Part shown: positions 1-12,600 of the stretch, piece after piece
Position numbering within the stretch: the first letter of the stretch is position 1
Layout: every line of letters begins with the position of its first letter
Translations under genes and position numbers: made by a program
Notes under the pieces: generated by a model
What the model saw: the letters and a program-made list of their open reading frames with translations, nothing else
Database searches by the model: none
Told to the model about the DNA's origin: nothing
DNA from: Pachypanchax playfairii
Lineage: Eukaryota; Chordata; Actinopteri; Cyprinodontiformes; Aplocheilidae
Assembly (NCBI GenBank): GCA_006937955.1
Contig: SSNP01000010.1
Location: 6,517,610 to 6,581,609, forward strand
Length of the DNA: 64,000 nt
Direction of reading: 5' to 3'

Positions 1-2228
1 TTTTTCAGCCACAATGAGCTAAAAACCAAATATTTAATTCACCTCTTTTTGTTTGTTGATTCGTTCATAGTAATTAGCTCATATTTTAAAATTGCTGATC
101 AGTATTTTAGCTTGTTTCATAATTAACCATAAAGGATCAACAGAGTTATTTTGCCATAGATGATTTCCTGTTGGTGCTTTTCTGCTTGAACTCAGAATGT
201 TGGGAAACAATATCCTGTGCTGCATCACGAGGGAAGAATATGTGAAATGATGATGCAGTAATCAGTTATGACGTGCTGTACATGTTGTGTTGCATTCAAA
301 GCCTCAAGGTTGTCTTTAGCTTCATGGAGGGAGAGAGAAGAGCCAGAGTCAGCCACTTCCATGATCTATTTTCTTTATCAAATGCTTGGTGCAAGGCAGA
401 GCAGTGAGCACAGAGGGTTAGTGGACACTGCCAGGGCATGAAGTGTCAGCAGTCTGACACTCCACTGTGTTCTGGGTCAGATAAACAACCATTTTATCTC
501 CTCTTGTCTGTGAGTGTATGTGAGAATGTGAGTACATGCTGGCCTTGTAGTGCAGCCTCCAGATGTTACGAGTGTGAATTTGGCTTTTTGTTGGTGAAAG
601 AGGAGCAAGCCACGGGGGAAATGTACTTTGACTCACTCATAAACTGAAGAAATCTTTTTAAAAAGGGGCCAATAATTAAATTAAAAGTTGAATCACTTGG
701 AACTGGAAAATGAGATCAAGATGCAACTCGAGGGCTTGTTTGACTATCAGAAAGAAACTGTTGCTTTTATTCAAATCTTAAAGTGAAACGAACCCGCATA
801 TTGATTATTTTTGTAATTGATCATGAGAGATTTTGCTTATTGTTTTTAACACTAAAAATTATACTGAAATAATTCCTAAGGAAGCAGGTCAACCTGGAGT
901 CCAACCTGTTTATGTGTGTTTGGGACATTTTTCCTTCTTTGTTTTCTTTGCTTTTCTTTTTCAATTTGATGAGATTATCTTGTTTTTTCTGCTGTATCTC
1001 TGCAAATTCCTGTTCTTGGTGTGTCTCCTGCTCTGTTTCAGTTCCTCCTTGCTTTACACACCTGGATTGAGTTACTCATTTGCACACCTGCTCTTGTTTT
1101 TTTTCTTTTCATTCAGCGGTTTATAGGTTCTCAGATTTTTACAGCCTTTTTAATGCTTACATTCTTCTTTCTTGTTATTAGTATATTTCTAGGTTTTGTT
1201 CTGTGTAATTCATCCTCATGTACTCTGTCAAATGACACTAATGATGATCGAGAGTTCTAGAGAAATGGATGGGAATCAGGTAGAAAAAAATCTGCTTCTA
1301 ACAATATGTTGACAAAAAGTCACTTCTTTTAGTGAGACTGACGAACTCTTTAGAATAACCTTATAGTTCAATAATGTTCAAAGATTTGGCTACAGGAAAT
1401 ATTACATGTTCTTATGCAAACAGAGTGTTAAAAGCTGCTTGTTTTATCTCATGCTGGGGGGGGGGGTTGTGTAAATGGGATTCAAGTGATAAAACAAGAC
1501 AGAAGGCAAGTCATCTGCTCTAAGCTGCTAGTTTGTGGTGATATTTTAAATCCAGTAAAACCTGTTATATCATATTCTGCCAGTGTTGGTGACAATAAGC
1601 ACACGCAGAGAAAAAGTTTGAGATTTTCAGACCTTCAGATGCTGAATTAAAGTATTGAAACCACTTCATTTGCATATTGAAGCTGATATTTATAAGAATC
1701 ACTGATCGTGACATTTTTCAAACACAGTAAAAACAGCCTGAATGTGTGTTTACAACATATTTACCATGTGCTGTTTTACTGACATACACAAAATACAACC
1801 TTAAAAACATGTTGAAGTTTTTGGATAGTTTTTGAGATAGTGAAACTTTTGACAGAAGCTGCTGATGCTAAGCTAACAGTTTCAGTTTTAAAACTGCTGT
1901 GTGTGTGTGTGTGGGGATGTGGGGGGGGTCTTCTCTTTTTAACCATAAATCTGTTAATCTCATTGATTTCTTTATTAATATTTTCTGCTTTTGACGAGCA
2001 TCTTTGGGGTTTAGCTTTAAGTGTTTCCTAGTTTCATCATTCTGTTAATAGCTGAATGCCTGATGACCTTCTCCAAATACACTGACAGCACCTGGTGTTG
2101 ATGTTTTTTAGGGCAGAAATGTGTCACATTATCAGCCCTTCTATAAGATCCCCACTAACCTTGTCCCCTCCTCTCTCCTCCTTCTTGTTCCCCGACCTTC
2201 CCTCCTCTCCTTCTTCTCTCCTTTCCAG
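1..2228 (+). other. syngap1: Intron upstream of the first visible syngap1 exon
   Basis: AT-rich non-coding DNA with no recognisable exon. It ends in a long pyrimidine tract from about 2160 (CTCC/TTCC-rich) and an AG at 2227-2228, a strong 3' splice site. An 11-G run lies at 1456-1466. The next exon opens with two bases of a split codon, so at least one coding exon with the initiator Met must lie before position 1. Short open frames here (for example 438-647 and 833-1126) resemble nothing I know and are probably chance. Confidence 0.75.
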
Positions 2229-2587
2229 ATGCAAGGTGTGCCGTCCCCCCCTCCTATCATCATCACCATCACCGCTCCCACGTTCACTCCTTCCACCACA
2301 CTCCTTCCTACAACCGTCCCTCCTACGAACGTCCCTCATACGATCGTCCTTCCTTTGATCGACCCTCCTACGACCGTCCTTCCTTCGAGCGCCCATCCTT
2401 TGATCATCCTTCTTTTGACCGCCCTTCCTTCGATCGTCCATCTTTCGACCGTCCTTCCTATAGCAGGCCATTGCACGAGCCCCCCATCTACGAGCGCCAC
2501 TTGCACGAACATCCTCCCCACGACCGCTGGAACCCCCGTCTTCGTGTAAGCTCTGGACATCAGTTCAACATGTTGGATCAGGAAGAG
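2229..2587 (+). CDS. syngap1: syngap1 exon: N-terminal region with His-rich run and pentapeptide repeats
   Basis: This exon encodes about 119 residues of the extreme N terminus of SynGAP, the postsynaptic-density Ras/Rap GAP that acts downstream of NMDA receptors. The frame is set by codons starting at 2231. It reads through a five-His run (2258-2272) and then eleven tandem five-residue units, S-[YF]-[DENS]-[RH]-P, at 2306-2470. The exon closes with DRWNPRL and SSGHQFNMLDQEE. That end matches the mammalian segment with DRPGWNPRF and GNQLLMLDEDE, where the start of the split PH domain lies. The acceptor AG is at 2227-2228 and the donor GTAAAG follows GAG at 2588; the exit phase is 0. The mammalian protein has only about one unit (PYDRP), so the array is an expansion. 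The overlapping longer frame at 2121-2549 is a shadow in the wrong phase. The identification is firm. The entry phase means the upstream exon is off-window. Confidence 0.9.
2306..2470 (+). repeat. syngap1: 15-bp coding minisatellite (11 units) inside the syngap1 exon
   Basis: Eleven direct 15-bp units, all in frame, encode S-[YF]-X-[RH]-P. The fourth base triplet is mostly GAT/GAC (Asp), with Asn, Glu and Ser variants. Arg is replaced by His once (unit at 2396-2410). Synonymous codons differ from unit to unit (TCC/TCT/TCA, TTT/TTC, CGT/CGC/CGA, CCT/CCC/CCA) while the amino-acid pattern holds. This suggests the repeat is old and maintained at the protein level rather than a fresh slippage product. 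Confidence 0.9.
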
Positions 2588-2989
2588 GTAAAGTGCTTCA
2601 TGTGATCCTGATGCTAGTTGTTACTTGATGTCCTGGAAAAAACTTGCTTTCGTTCTGAAATGAGTTTTTTAACTGAAAACAAACACAAGCTTAGTGAGAG
2701 AGATTGAGATCAGAATCTGTCGTGTCACACAAGAAAGTCAAACAGCTCAATGACATGTTTTCGTTTTTGTTTAATTTAATCTTTATTTTGATTAAAACAA
2801 AGTTTTGATTAATATTCTTGACATAGTCTCCCAGAATATACTTTCATGAAATGGTTTCATGCAATCTGTGCTACTTAAATGTCCTTCATTTTTAGCCAAA
2901 TTGCTGTTTTAAGGAGGTCAGAGTCTCTGTCCCAATCTGTGGAGCTTGTCGGGGTCTCTGTAGTGCCAGGCTCCTTTTAGGATTATAAT

Positions 2990-3345
2990 TCTGTTTAAAG
3001 GCATTTTGTTCCCTCGCAGCAGGAAGGTCCTGGGTATGAAACCAGCCAGGACCTTTTCCATGTGGTTTGCATGTTCTCATCATGCATGTGTGTTTTCATT
3101 GGAGAATCCATCTTCCTTCAACAGAACAAAACTATGCATGAGGTTAACTGGTGACATAAACTAGCCCAGGTGTGCACGTGTGCGTGTGTGCGTGAGATTG
3201 TCTGTTTCTATGTGGCCCTGTGATGAATCAACCACCTGTCCAGCGTGTAACCCCGCCTCTAACCCAATGACCACAGGAGATGGGCACCGACTTCCAGTGA
3301 CAAAACACAGGAAGAAGTGGAGGACATGGACTGAATGGCATTTGT
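2990..3345 (+). repeat. Degenerate teleost SINE-like interspersed repeat
   Basis: The block runs in the order typical of a very common fish repeat: 'gcaggaaggtcctgggt', then 'tttgcatgttctc', then 'ggttaactggtgac', then 'atgtggccctgtgatgaa', then 'ccacctgtccagcgtgtaac' and 'cccgcctctaacccaatg'. It ends in a 'gaagtggaggacatgga' tail. Many substitutions show that it is an old copy. Family membership is from memory of the consensus. Related partial copies lie at about 20379-20530 (and its duplicate) and 47378-47470. Confidence 0.7.
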
Positions 3346-5499
3346 TGATTCTGTGTGAAATTGTCCATTTTTATTTCAAAGCATGATAAATTTGTTGCCT
3401 GGACTGTAAAATGATAAGAAGAGGGTTGATTTTCATCAATCTTTACATGTTTATTACTTTCTGAACATTTTAAAACTTTTTAAATTTTAAATTCCATGAA
3501 CTGACGATGAAAATGAAACAGTTTAGAACAATTTAAATGTTTTTAGTTTATTATTTTCATCTGTTAAAATGTGTTCATTTAGAGTGGTAATATTTTGGAA
3601 AGTGACTGAAAGGAAGATCATCACTATTCTCTGCAGCTGCAGGTTAAAGAACCAGAAGAACGTCTTGCATTTGTTTTATTTTCACTATCTTTAAACATGG
3701 TGCAGTAGGAAAGATGCTTTAGTCTCACCTCCAGACATTTCACACATGCACGTGACAGCGTGTTATTGTTAAAATCACAAAGTCCAAAAGTAATGCCAGT
3801 ATTGATTTAACTGAATGTAGCCTGTAGATTTCCTGGTCTTTTTTTTGGATTTATTCTTGATTTGGTGTTTTCATTTATTTAAAACAATTTAAAATAGTCT
3901 TAGTTTCTTGTGCTTGTGACTGTTTTGTACACATTATTTTGTCACTGAGCCAAAATCTATGTGATATATTTAATTATTGCAGGAAAAAAATGTCATCTGT
4001 ATTTTACAATAGATCCAGTATAATCACTGATAAGTAAAACACTCCATAATAAACTAAATGTGCTTCAGGACTGATTAATATTTAGAATTTTGATTTCACC
4101 AGCTGGTAGTTTGACTGTAAAACTGCTGTTAAACAAGCACAGGATCTATTTATTAAAAGAGAGCTCCTTATGTTTGCTCTTAATTTCCCCACTTGCTTCC
4201 CAAATTATTTAAAATGGACACAGCGGTGTGTTAGTGCTGATTAATGTGCCCAATTGTGCTTATAAACATGTGTGCACAGATACATATTTTGTTGCTGCTG
4301 TGAGTAAAAGCTCATCTTGCTGTTCAGGCCAGGAGAGGGTACTGTTCAGCTTTTCTAGCTCTGCACTATAAACTACTCTACCTGGTGAAAACCCAAATAA
4401 TAAGATCCCTCTTCACATATAAATAAATACCTCCCTCAACGAAACAACTTAGAAGTTTGAAATGACTGAGTTAGGGACCGTCTGATGCACGATTAAAACA
4501 TGGAAGTGAAGATGGTCCCTAACTACTTCTTTGAGGAAGAATCTTTATTCAAGCTTTTAGTGAAATAAAAACACAACTTTGTTAAATATTAAAGGTAAGA
4601 GTATTCAGAATATTAAGAGAACTCAATAGATGATATACCCATGATGCCATTTACTGTTTACACCTGTGGTAGTTGTATCATGATGAGGGCTCATGTTTTG
4701 GTCACGTCATAAAAATATACATTTAACTAACATCTTAAATGCTGAATGACCAGGTTTTCCACCAGTAGAACTTTTTTTCCTTCCTGATTACGCAGGATTT
4801 TCCCAAAATTACAATGTTAAAATTCACTGGATTTGACAGAGTGGATTGGTGATTTATCCACTGATATCCAGACCTAAACAATACTGAGAATATTTGGGAT
4901 GCACATGGTAAGATTTTACACATGATCCAACTATTTCAACATTAATTTTAAAATGCTGGCAAAAAAATAAATATAACTCTGAGTAAAATTAAATGTGACA
5001 GTGTACAAGCTTACTGAAATAATTCCAAGGCAAATGTGCCGTAATAAAAACTGAAGGCTGTTGAAAAGATGAGACACAAATGTTACACAGCTGCTGATTT
5101 ATAAAACCGCTTGGAAATAGAAATGAAACAGGTCTTTTCAAATCTATAGGTCACTTCTGCAGACGTTGCAGGTTCTTTACACTACTTACACCATGAATAT
5201 GCTAATGTGGTTTTTAATCTGCTTTAATGTGACACATCAGCACTTGATAGAGGCACAACAGGGTTTGTACCTGGTGTGAGAATACCATTAGACTCTTATT
5301 TCATTTTCTAATTGTGCATTAAATTCAAAGTTCTGTTATTTACTCCCTTTTATTAAGATTTATAGTCTGAGAATTACAATGAAAATTTTCAGGAGTCTTC
5401 ATGTGATTGGCCAAAACATACAGATGGTAACTGTGTGCATGGCTGCCATTAGTACTTCAGCTTGTAATCACTCAGAGGAATAGAGCACATGGTCATCCA

Positions 5500-5690
5500 G
5501 ATAAGTGACCTGTGTTGCTCTGCGAGGATTGAACGGACAGACCGATTCAATTAATCGGAGCCTTATCCTTGTCTAATTGTGCCAGTAATGCAGCTGCTGT
5601 GAAAGGATCAGAGGCAAGACTGACATGCTGATATCCGTCACCTCGGCAACAGAAAGGGGCGTTAAATATTCATGCCTGTCACTCACCTCA
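5500..5690 (+). promoter_or_regulatory. Candidate conserved non-coding element
   Basis: A stretch with few homopolymers and a more mixed composition than its surroundings. It contains an inverted repeat around an AATTAATT-like core (CCGAT at 5541-5545, ATCGG at 5553-5557 by my count), a TAATTGTGCC segment and GTTAAATATTCATG. Homeodomain-type TAAT cores are common in vertebrate enhancers. Conservation is not testable here. Confidence 0.2.
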
Positions 5691-8600
5691 TGCAGAGCAG
5701 GGCGTCTCTCTCATCCTCCCTTCTCATCGTGCACATGCTCAAACACGCGCAACGTTTAGGTTATTTCCATTTGCTTCAGATAGCTTCATTGACTCTCCAG
5801 AAAAGTAATCATCCCGTACTTTTCCACAGTGAAGAGGGGATGATCAGTGGAAGCTTTTTTCCAACACATTTCAATATCAGCTCATCTAAAAAACACACCT
5901 TTTACCTCTATGATTTTTGTTTGCTCTGATGCTTGTTGTTTAAGTGCAGCATCACCTGCTCTCCCTTTTATCTGTGGCTCCTCCAGGTTTTTAATCCCTC
6001 ACATCAGCTTATCACTCTTACACTCTGCTGTAATCTCCACCATGTCTGTCATGCTCTGCGGGTTCTGTTGTGTGCTAAGTTTCTTTTTTGGATTCATAAA
6101 TGGATGAAGTTCTCCAGGTACTGTATGATTGTGTTTGTTTCCTGGTAATACTGCCGTAATTTTTCTGTAAAGCTCCAGTTTTATGTTCAGTTTGCTTCAT
6201 TTTCTAGTTTATTATTTAATGTCAAAATCCTGTTTATTGTTTTTTCTGTCTGTGTTTCACACATGTGCCCACAAACAGATTGCCACTTAACTTTAATGAA
6301 AAAGGAAAACAATCTCTACCTCACGTCTACCTCATCCGCCCACCTGCCACCCCTGCTTTGTGTGGGGACTGGCAGGACTCTGGTTTTCCCACAGGTCAGC
6401 GGTCTTTGTGCTCCTCACAGCTTCATTGCCTTGGTGTAGGAGGACAGGAAGGGTGTGTACAGTACAGCAGAACAGAACAAGACTCATCTGCTGAGTCTAA
6501 AATGTGTCAGTATGGAAATTAGTGTTAATCGTATGACTGTGTAGCTCTCGACTCCTGCAGCGTTCAGTTCATTAAACTGTTTTTAGAAGCGAAGAGCAGA
6601 CACATGAAGACACAATGGGTTCACTAACATCTTAGCATTGGCCTATTATGTTACACCAAGAATAACAGAAAGGCTGACAAGATGTGAAGAGTGTTTGGAT
6701 CAAACTGTATTTAAATGTTTAAAGAAATGTTAGTGAAAAAATCATGATGTAAAATCTTCCATCTACAAAAAAACACTTTGTTGTTGTTTTCTTCATTATT
6801 CAAGGTTTGCAAGTGACTTCTAGTTCAATTTTATTTTCAGTACATCCAGTATGTTCTGTATAAGAACAGGGAAATACTTAAACAGCAAGGCAAGTATTTT
6901 ATAGAAAAATATATTTTCTTTTAGTTTCAGTTTGATTTTGTAGTGCAGCCAGAGACACAAACAGCTGAGCCACAGTCGCTTCGCTCCTCAGTGTACAGTC
7001 TTGTATTTTGTGTACAGCAGTGTTCTGCTGTTGAACATTTAATCAGAAAGAAGAACACCGATCTGCAAAGATTTACCATCAACTATTTGGGGTGCTTAAC
7101 TGTAAACTGGATGTGGTTGAACAATGAAGCAAGAGTCAGTTAGATTTTGAATAAATGTTGTAATAAAGATAAGCTGCTAAGTATATTGACTAAAACGTTA
7201 TTAATTGAAGAAAATTATAATAATTGATTTAATTTGATTAGAATCAGTGGCTCTGATGTTATAACCACTTCTTTATTTATTTCTGTCTGGTTAAGTTGTT
7301 GATAGAGTTTATCACCAACTGGTCAGCTTGTAATCATTTTATTCAGGAAGTCAGAAATAAACTTTTGACAGTCTTTTAAATGGATCAGTGTGTAAATCAG
7401 TCCCTGATTTCTCAGGCTGCAGCTCTCAGCAGACTGTTCTTCTTCTTTCTGTCCTGTAGGGGGAGCAGAAGAGTTAACAGAACGCCTGACATCCTCTTCC
7501 TTCTTTCGCTCTTTCTCTCATGATCCCAAATTAATCTGAGGTGACAGTTTTATGTACCATTGCTATGCACCAGTACCCTGTCCTCAGGTCATGTGTCTGA
7601 GCCTTTCTCCTCCAACTGGGTTTTGCACTGGAAACTGATGGGGGTGTAATCCTCATTGCATCTGGAAGTTTTAAAAGCAGCTGGAAAAATGAGTCTTATG
7701 AGGCCTGAGACTCCAGCAAGACTCATACAGAGAATCATTTTATTATCTGAAAACCATGTTTTCTTTTGTCCCCTTCATCAAAGTCATCATGAAACATTAC
7801 CTGTTGTTATTCAAACAGAATATGGAAGAACAAGCTTCCATGTTGATCCAGTTAAAGTTGAAAAGGTGTAATATATAGGGAACAGATACAAAAACTATAT
7901 TAAATGTTGAAACAAAAGTCCAAATAAATCTTCTCGTATTTATTTATTAATGAATTGGTTAGTATCCCCTTTTTGTTTGTAGAAAGCAATTAAAACCTGC
8001 GTGTAAACAAAGCCGAGCACCCAGCAGCTTCAGCTGTGGTCACTGTTGTCACAGTGCATGAAGAGCAGCTCAGAGGTGGATGTTTGTTTGCTCATGACCG
8101 TAGAGAACATGCTCAGGTGGCGGCCGTGTGGGAGTTGGATGGATTAATTATGTAATAAATGTAGGTGGCAGTGACTCCAAGAGGAGAAAAGAGAAAGGTT
8201 GATTCTTTTAGTGAGATTACTGACCTGAACCTGTGAGTCCATGTTAACAAGAAACTCTTCAGCAACTATTACAAGCATTTAAAGGAAGAATGTTGGAAAC
8301 AAAACAATTTTCAAAAGGTCATTTAGTACATACAAGAGTTTAGATGAGTTTTATCTCCACGTGTTGATTAACTCACCTACGTTTTCTTATTCTTCAGTAC
8401 TTTTGAAGTGCCTTGAGAGAAAATGGAAGATTGGGTCTAATTTGTCTCCTGCCATCTTACGAAGAGAAGCTGCTGGATCCACATGACCTTAAACACAATC
8501 CTTAGTCATTTATCATTTTATTAAGAAGAATCACACTTTGTCAGACCTCTCAGTAGGATGTGTAGAGTTATGCTTAAAATGACTCACTCTGTGGACTCGG

Positions 8601-9601
8601 ATGGTTTGGAATTTATTTAGTGATCTCAGATTGGTAACAAATGCTTGATTTTAACACACTCGCAAACACAGTAACAGCTAGAGCTTCATGCAATTTTAGG
8701 AAACGTTTTTGTTCAATAAATGTCAAAAAAATTTACTGGGTTATAATTTGTCTATAAAATGACATTACAAAAAACATTAGGCAGATTAGATTAGAAAAGG
8801 TAGCAGTTAATGATAAAATTAATTCTTTGCACAGTTTAATTACCACAGTAATGGAGTAGAAAGTAGAAAAAAAGGACCATTAAAACAATGACATGTAACA
8901 ACAGAAGGTTCCTGGTTGGTTTCAGCCATGAAAGTACATGGTTATGATCAGAAATGAACACAAAAAATCAAGGTCAGGACTAAAACATGTCTTTTCTTTC
9001 TCTCACACTCGTTCTTCTCCCAGATCTTTAAGGTTTTATGTTCCTCACTCAGTCCTTTAAAACAGTCACTGAAACAAAACCTGCAATTAAACAGGTTTCT
9101 TTTAAAGATGCATATGCATCAACATCTCATGATAAAATCAGATGTCATGGATGTTCACAACTTGTGTGTGTTTGTTCTTTTTGCTGTGAGACAGAGTTGT
9201 GTGCTTCATTTCTGATCAACGCTCCAGCTGCTTGTGGTCAGAAGGAGGAACATCTGTCTGTTCATGGATGTTGTTGATAGTCTGAAGGACACACAGACAG
9301 ACTTCTGGCCAGTTCATGTTGCTGAGAAGTGTGTGTGTGTCTGTTTGTGTGCATGTGTGTCATGGCCAAATTTGCGTCCGTGTAGAAGCATGGCCAACTT
9401 TTTGTTGTTCTCGTTCTGTGTGTTTATTGCAGGTCCTTGAACTTGTGTGTTTTGTGTTTAAGCTGTGTGAGACGGCGGCCATGTTTGATTACCAGCCTGC
9501 TTAGAAATAATGGATTGCACAGTGTTTCCACTTTACACACTCCCTTGATTCTCTTTATTTCTCTCACAAAACTTGTTCTTACTTTTCTCTTGTGAGCATA
9601 G

Positions 9602-9602
<1 letters not shown>

Positions 9603-9636
<34 letters not shown>
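9603..9636 (+). repeat. (AC)17 microsatellite
   Basis: Uninterrupted AC dinucleotide run of about 34 bp in the intron. It creates short chance open frames of alternating Thr-His on one strand and Val-Cys on the other. Confidence 0.95.
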
Positions 9637-9638
<2 letters not shown>

Positions 9639-12600
9639 ATGCACATTGTCCCATCATATTCCCCCGCTCCCTACAGCTGGGCCTGAGGTAGCAGTAGGAA
9701 CATATGGGGAAGTCAGCCTGCAGCATCGCTCAACCTCAACCTGCCAAGCTGAACAAAAACACTCCCCTCCCTTCATGTCAACAGCCTCTCTTTTCTCCCC
9801 CGAACACCTCCCTTTTTCCCCTCTCATTTTCTCAGAACCGCCATCCCTCTATCTGTGTGTCCCCTGATGACTCTGGATGTCTGGTTGTTTGCATCCAACT
9901 AAAACTTTGATGAATTTTCATTTTTATTCATAACTAAATTTGGATAAGTTTTAACTTTAGACATAAATAATGGATCAATCACACAATTTACATTTCGGAT
10001 TGATGATGTTTCTAAACTATAAACAGTCTTCAAATATGATTCATGTATTTTAAAGGGTCAAACCAAAAACATATTACAAACATACTTCTTTATGATCCAG
10101 TGTTGAATGTGGTTGTTATTCATCTACTAAACAACAAGTAACTTTAGAAGGATTCAGAAATTTATTATGTTAAATGCACTTTGACATTAAAATAAAACAT
10201 TTGGTATTTGTATGTTAGTGGTGGGGATCCAGACCTGCTGTGAAGAATCAGACTAACTTTAAAGATTATTGTTTATAGAAAATTATTACCATTAATATTT
10301 AAGATCTGACGAGACAAAGAGTTGCATGAATCAAGGACAGTAATATGACACAAAGTGAATGTCAGCAAAAAAACTCTATCACCATGGTAACAACCCTACA
10401 ACACCTTTGAGGTTGCCTGTAAGAAACACTTGGCAGTCTATTCAGTCAGAGAAGAGCAACACTTGTTCTTCTAAAATGTTTCTGTCAACACAAACTGGTT
10501 GAAAACGTACGTCTCATAGCGTTTCTGACTAAATCTTTTAGCTTCTTCAACTGAAACAAGTAGTTTTTGTCTCAACTCGACCAAAGAACACTGAAAATAA
10601 AAGCAACGTTGACCTAGAAATATAATAGAGACTGTTCACAGTGTTTTGTAACGGTGAATGTTGATTCACGTTACTGTCAGATTCACCCATCATCCTCAGA
10701 GTGTTGCCTTTTGAAACACTTACGCTGACTACGTCTCAGCATTCAAAATTATCAGTTTGTTCTATTGTCTCTAATAAACATCATTTTTTGAGGTTGAACC
10801 AGGCAACATCTTATATCTGGTAAACTGTATATTCAGTCAGATAAATTCTATGAATTTCCGTTATTTCACTAGCTGAAGTTGCTAAAGGTCGGTGTGTGAA
10901 TCGAATGCCAACTCTCTGTAGATGCTGTGTGCAGTCCTGCCAACTTCCTGTGCCTACTCATGGCAACCCCAGAGCTGGTGTTATGTCACATCTCCAGGTG
11001 CAGAGTTTACAACATCTGACCAATTAAATTCTGCTTCACACAGACAAAAAAAAAGCCTCCAGATGTTTTCTCTCAGCTGGGCGCAGCGGTGGGTCTGTTT
11101 GTTGGTGGGCTGAAGTGACAAGGTGGCTTAGAAAAATATTCAGGGTCTTTTCTTCAACAGTCAATTTATCATTGATGACATGTACAAAGCATCATAGGAG
11201 AGAATAGAAGAAGCTTTTTTTATTCTAGTAGATATGACTTTATAGAAAATGACCATATTTAGCTCTCTGTAAATTAGTTATATACAAAACTAACTAGATG
11301 TTGGACAAGAATTTAGTTAAAAAGTAAAATAACTTAATAAAATATGTTTAAAGATTCTTATTAAGAATAAAATTCCAAGTGAAAATCAGTTGATGGTCTT
11401 CGTATGTGTAAGACTCACTGCAAGCATAGAGGACGCCTTGATTTCCCAAACATGTATTTTGTAGCATTCTCAGGACTCTTACTGTAGATAAAAGTGAGCA
11501 CAGCCCATTTGTCTCCTCTGGATTCCATGGCAACAGCTGAAAATCTGGACTGAGGGAAGCATCACTTTAACCCTGCTGAAAATCACAGCTATCCCTTCAA
11601 TAACCACAAAACCATTCAGTGAGATTACCTGCTGTATGAGTTCGCTACTCCTCTGTACTCCCCCGCCTGATTCTTCTTCCTCGAAGTCAGCTGGCTCGGT
11701 GCTGCTGGCATTATGAAACCACTCTTTTAATGCATATATTTAGAAGCACTATAAAGAGGCAGTTTCTTTGGTGACTTTATTTGCACTGCCGATCAATGTA
11801 GAGCTGGTTGAATGTGGGTTAATTCAGCTTTACTGCTGCAGGAAGCACATTGAGCCAGTTTAGCAGAGTATGTAGCTCCTTGTTGCTGCTGTTTACAGCA
11901 TTAATCTGGTAGAAAGAATTAAGTGAGAATTAGATAGAAGCTGTGTGCACTGACATGACTTAGATTTAAATTAGAGCAGAATGAGAAAAGATGGCTTGTC
12001 TTCCAGGTTTTTAAAGCTCTGATAATGTCCTGAGTGTGAAATTCATTTATAGAATTAAGTAGTGAAATATAAAATGTCTTTAAAATCTATAATTACTGAA
12101 GTTTAAAAACAATTAAAGGTACCCGATGATATCTGGATGAACACAGAAACATTTCAAAAACTTTTCTTGTTTTCACAGTTCAGTAGCTGCATGTTAAACC
12201 TGTTTAAGGAAGTCTGATGACTAAATGAACCTTAATAGATACAAACACTGTAAATTTGTGAGACAGTTTAAACATCTTTAGCCATTTATTTTATATCTGT
12301 TAGCTGTAAATTTAACTAAAAGGAGACTCATATGTTAATTCATGTTAAATTTTAATTATATTCATGTATTTCGATTTAAAGTTCATGATATTGGGAGTAT
12401 TTTAGGATTAAATGACAAGTAATTATTATATCAACAGTCTTTTCTTTCTTTGACCATTTTATATTTTCAGTCGTTAACGCATTAACATCTGCACTGAAAC
12501 CAATCACAACCTTTCTTCTTTGCATTTTAAATTCATTTTGGGAAGATTAGAATTTAATGCAAATTATAAATGTAATAATAATTGTAATTATAAAGTAATA

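Noticed and set aside
2121..2549. 142-codon + strand open frame and minus-strand frames over the same stretch
   Set aside because: The real exon (2229-2587) uses another frame that matches SynGAP. The 15-bp repeat keeps all six frames open, so these are shadows.
9655..9870. Possible exon after 'ccctacag'
   Set aside because: The acceptor-like string is followed by open frames of low complexity with no similarity to SynGAP. The exons at 2229 and 15406 join without it in phase 0.
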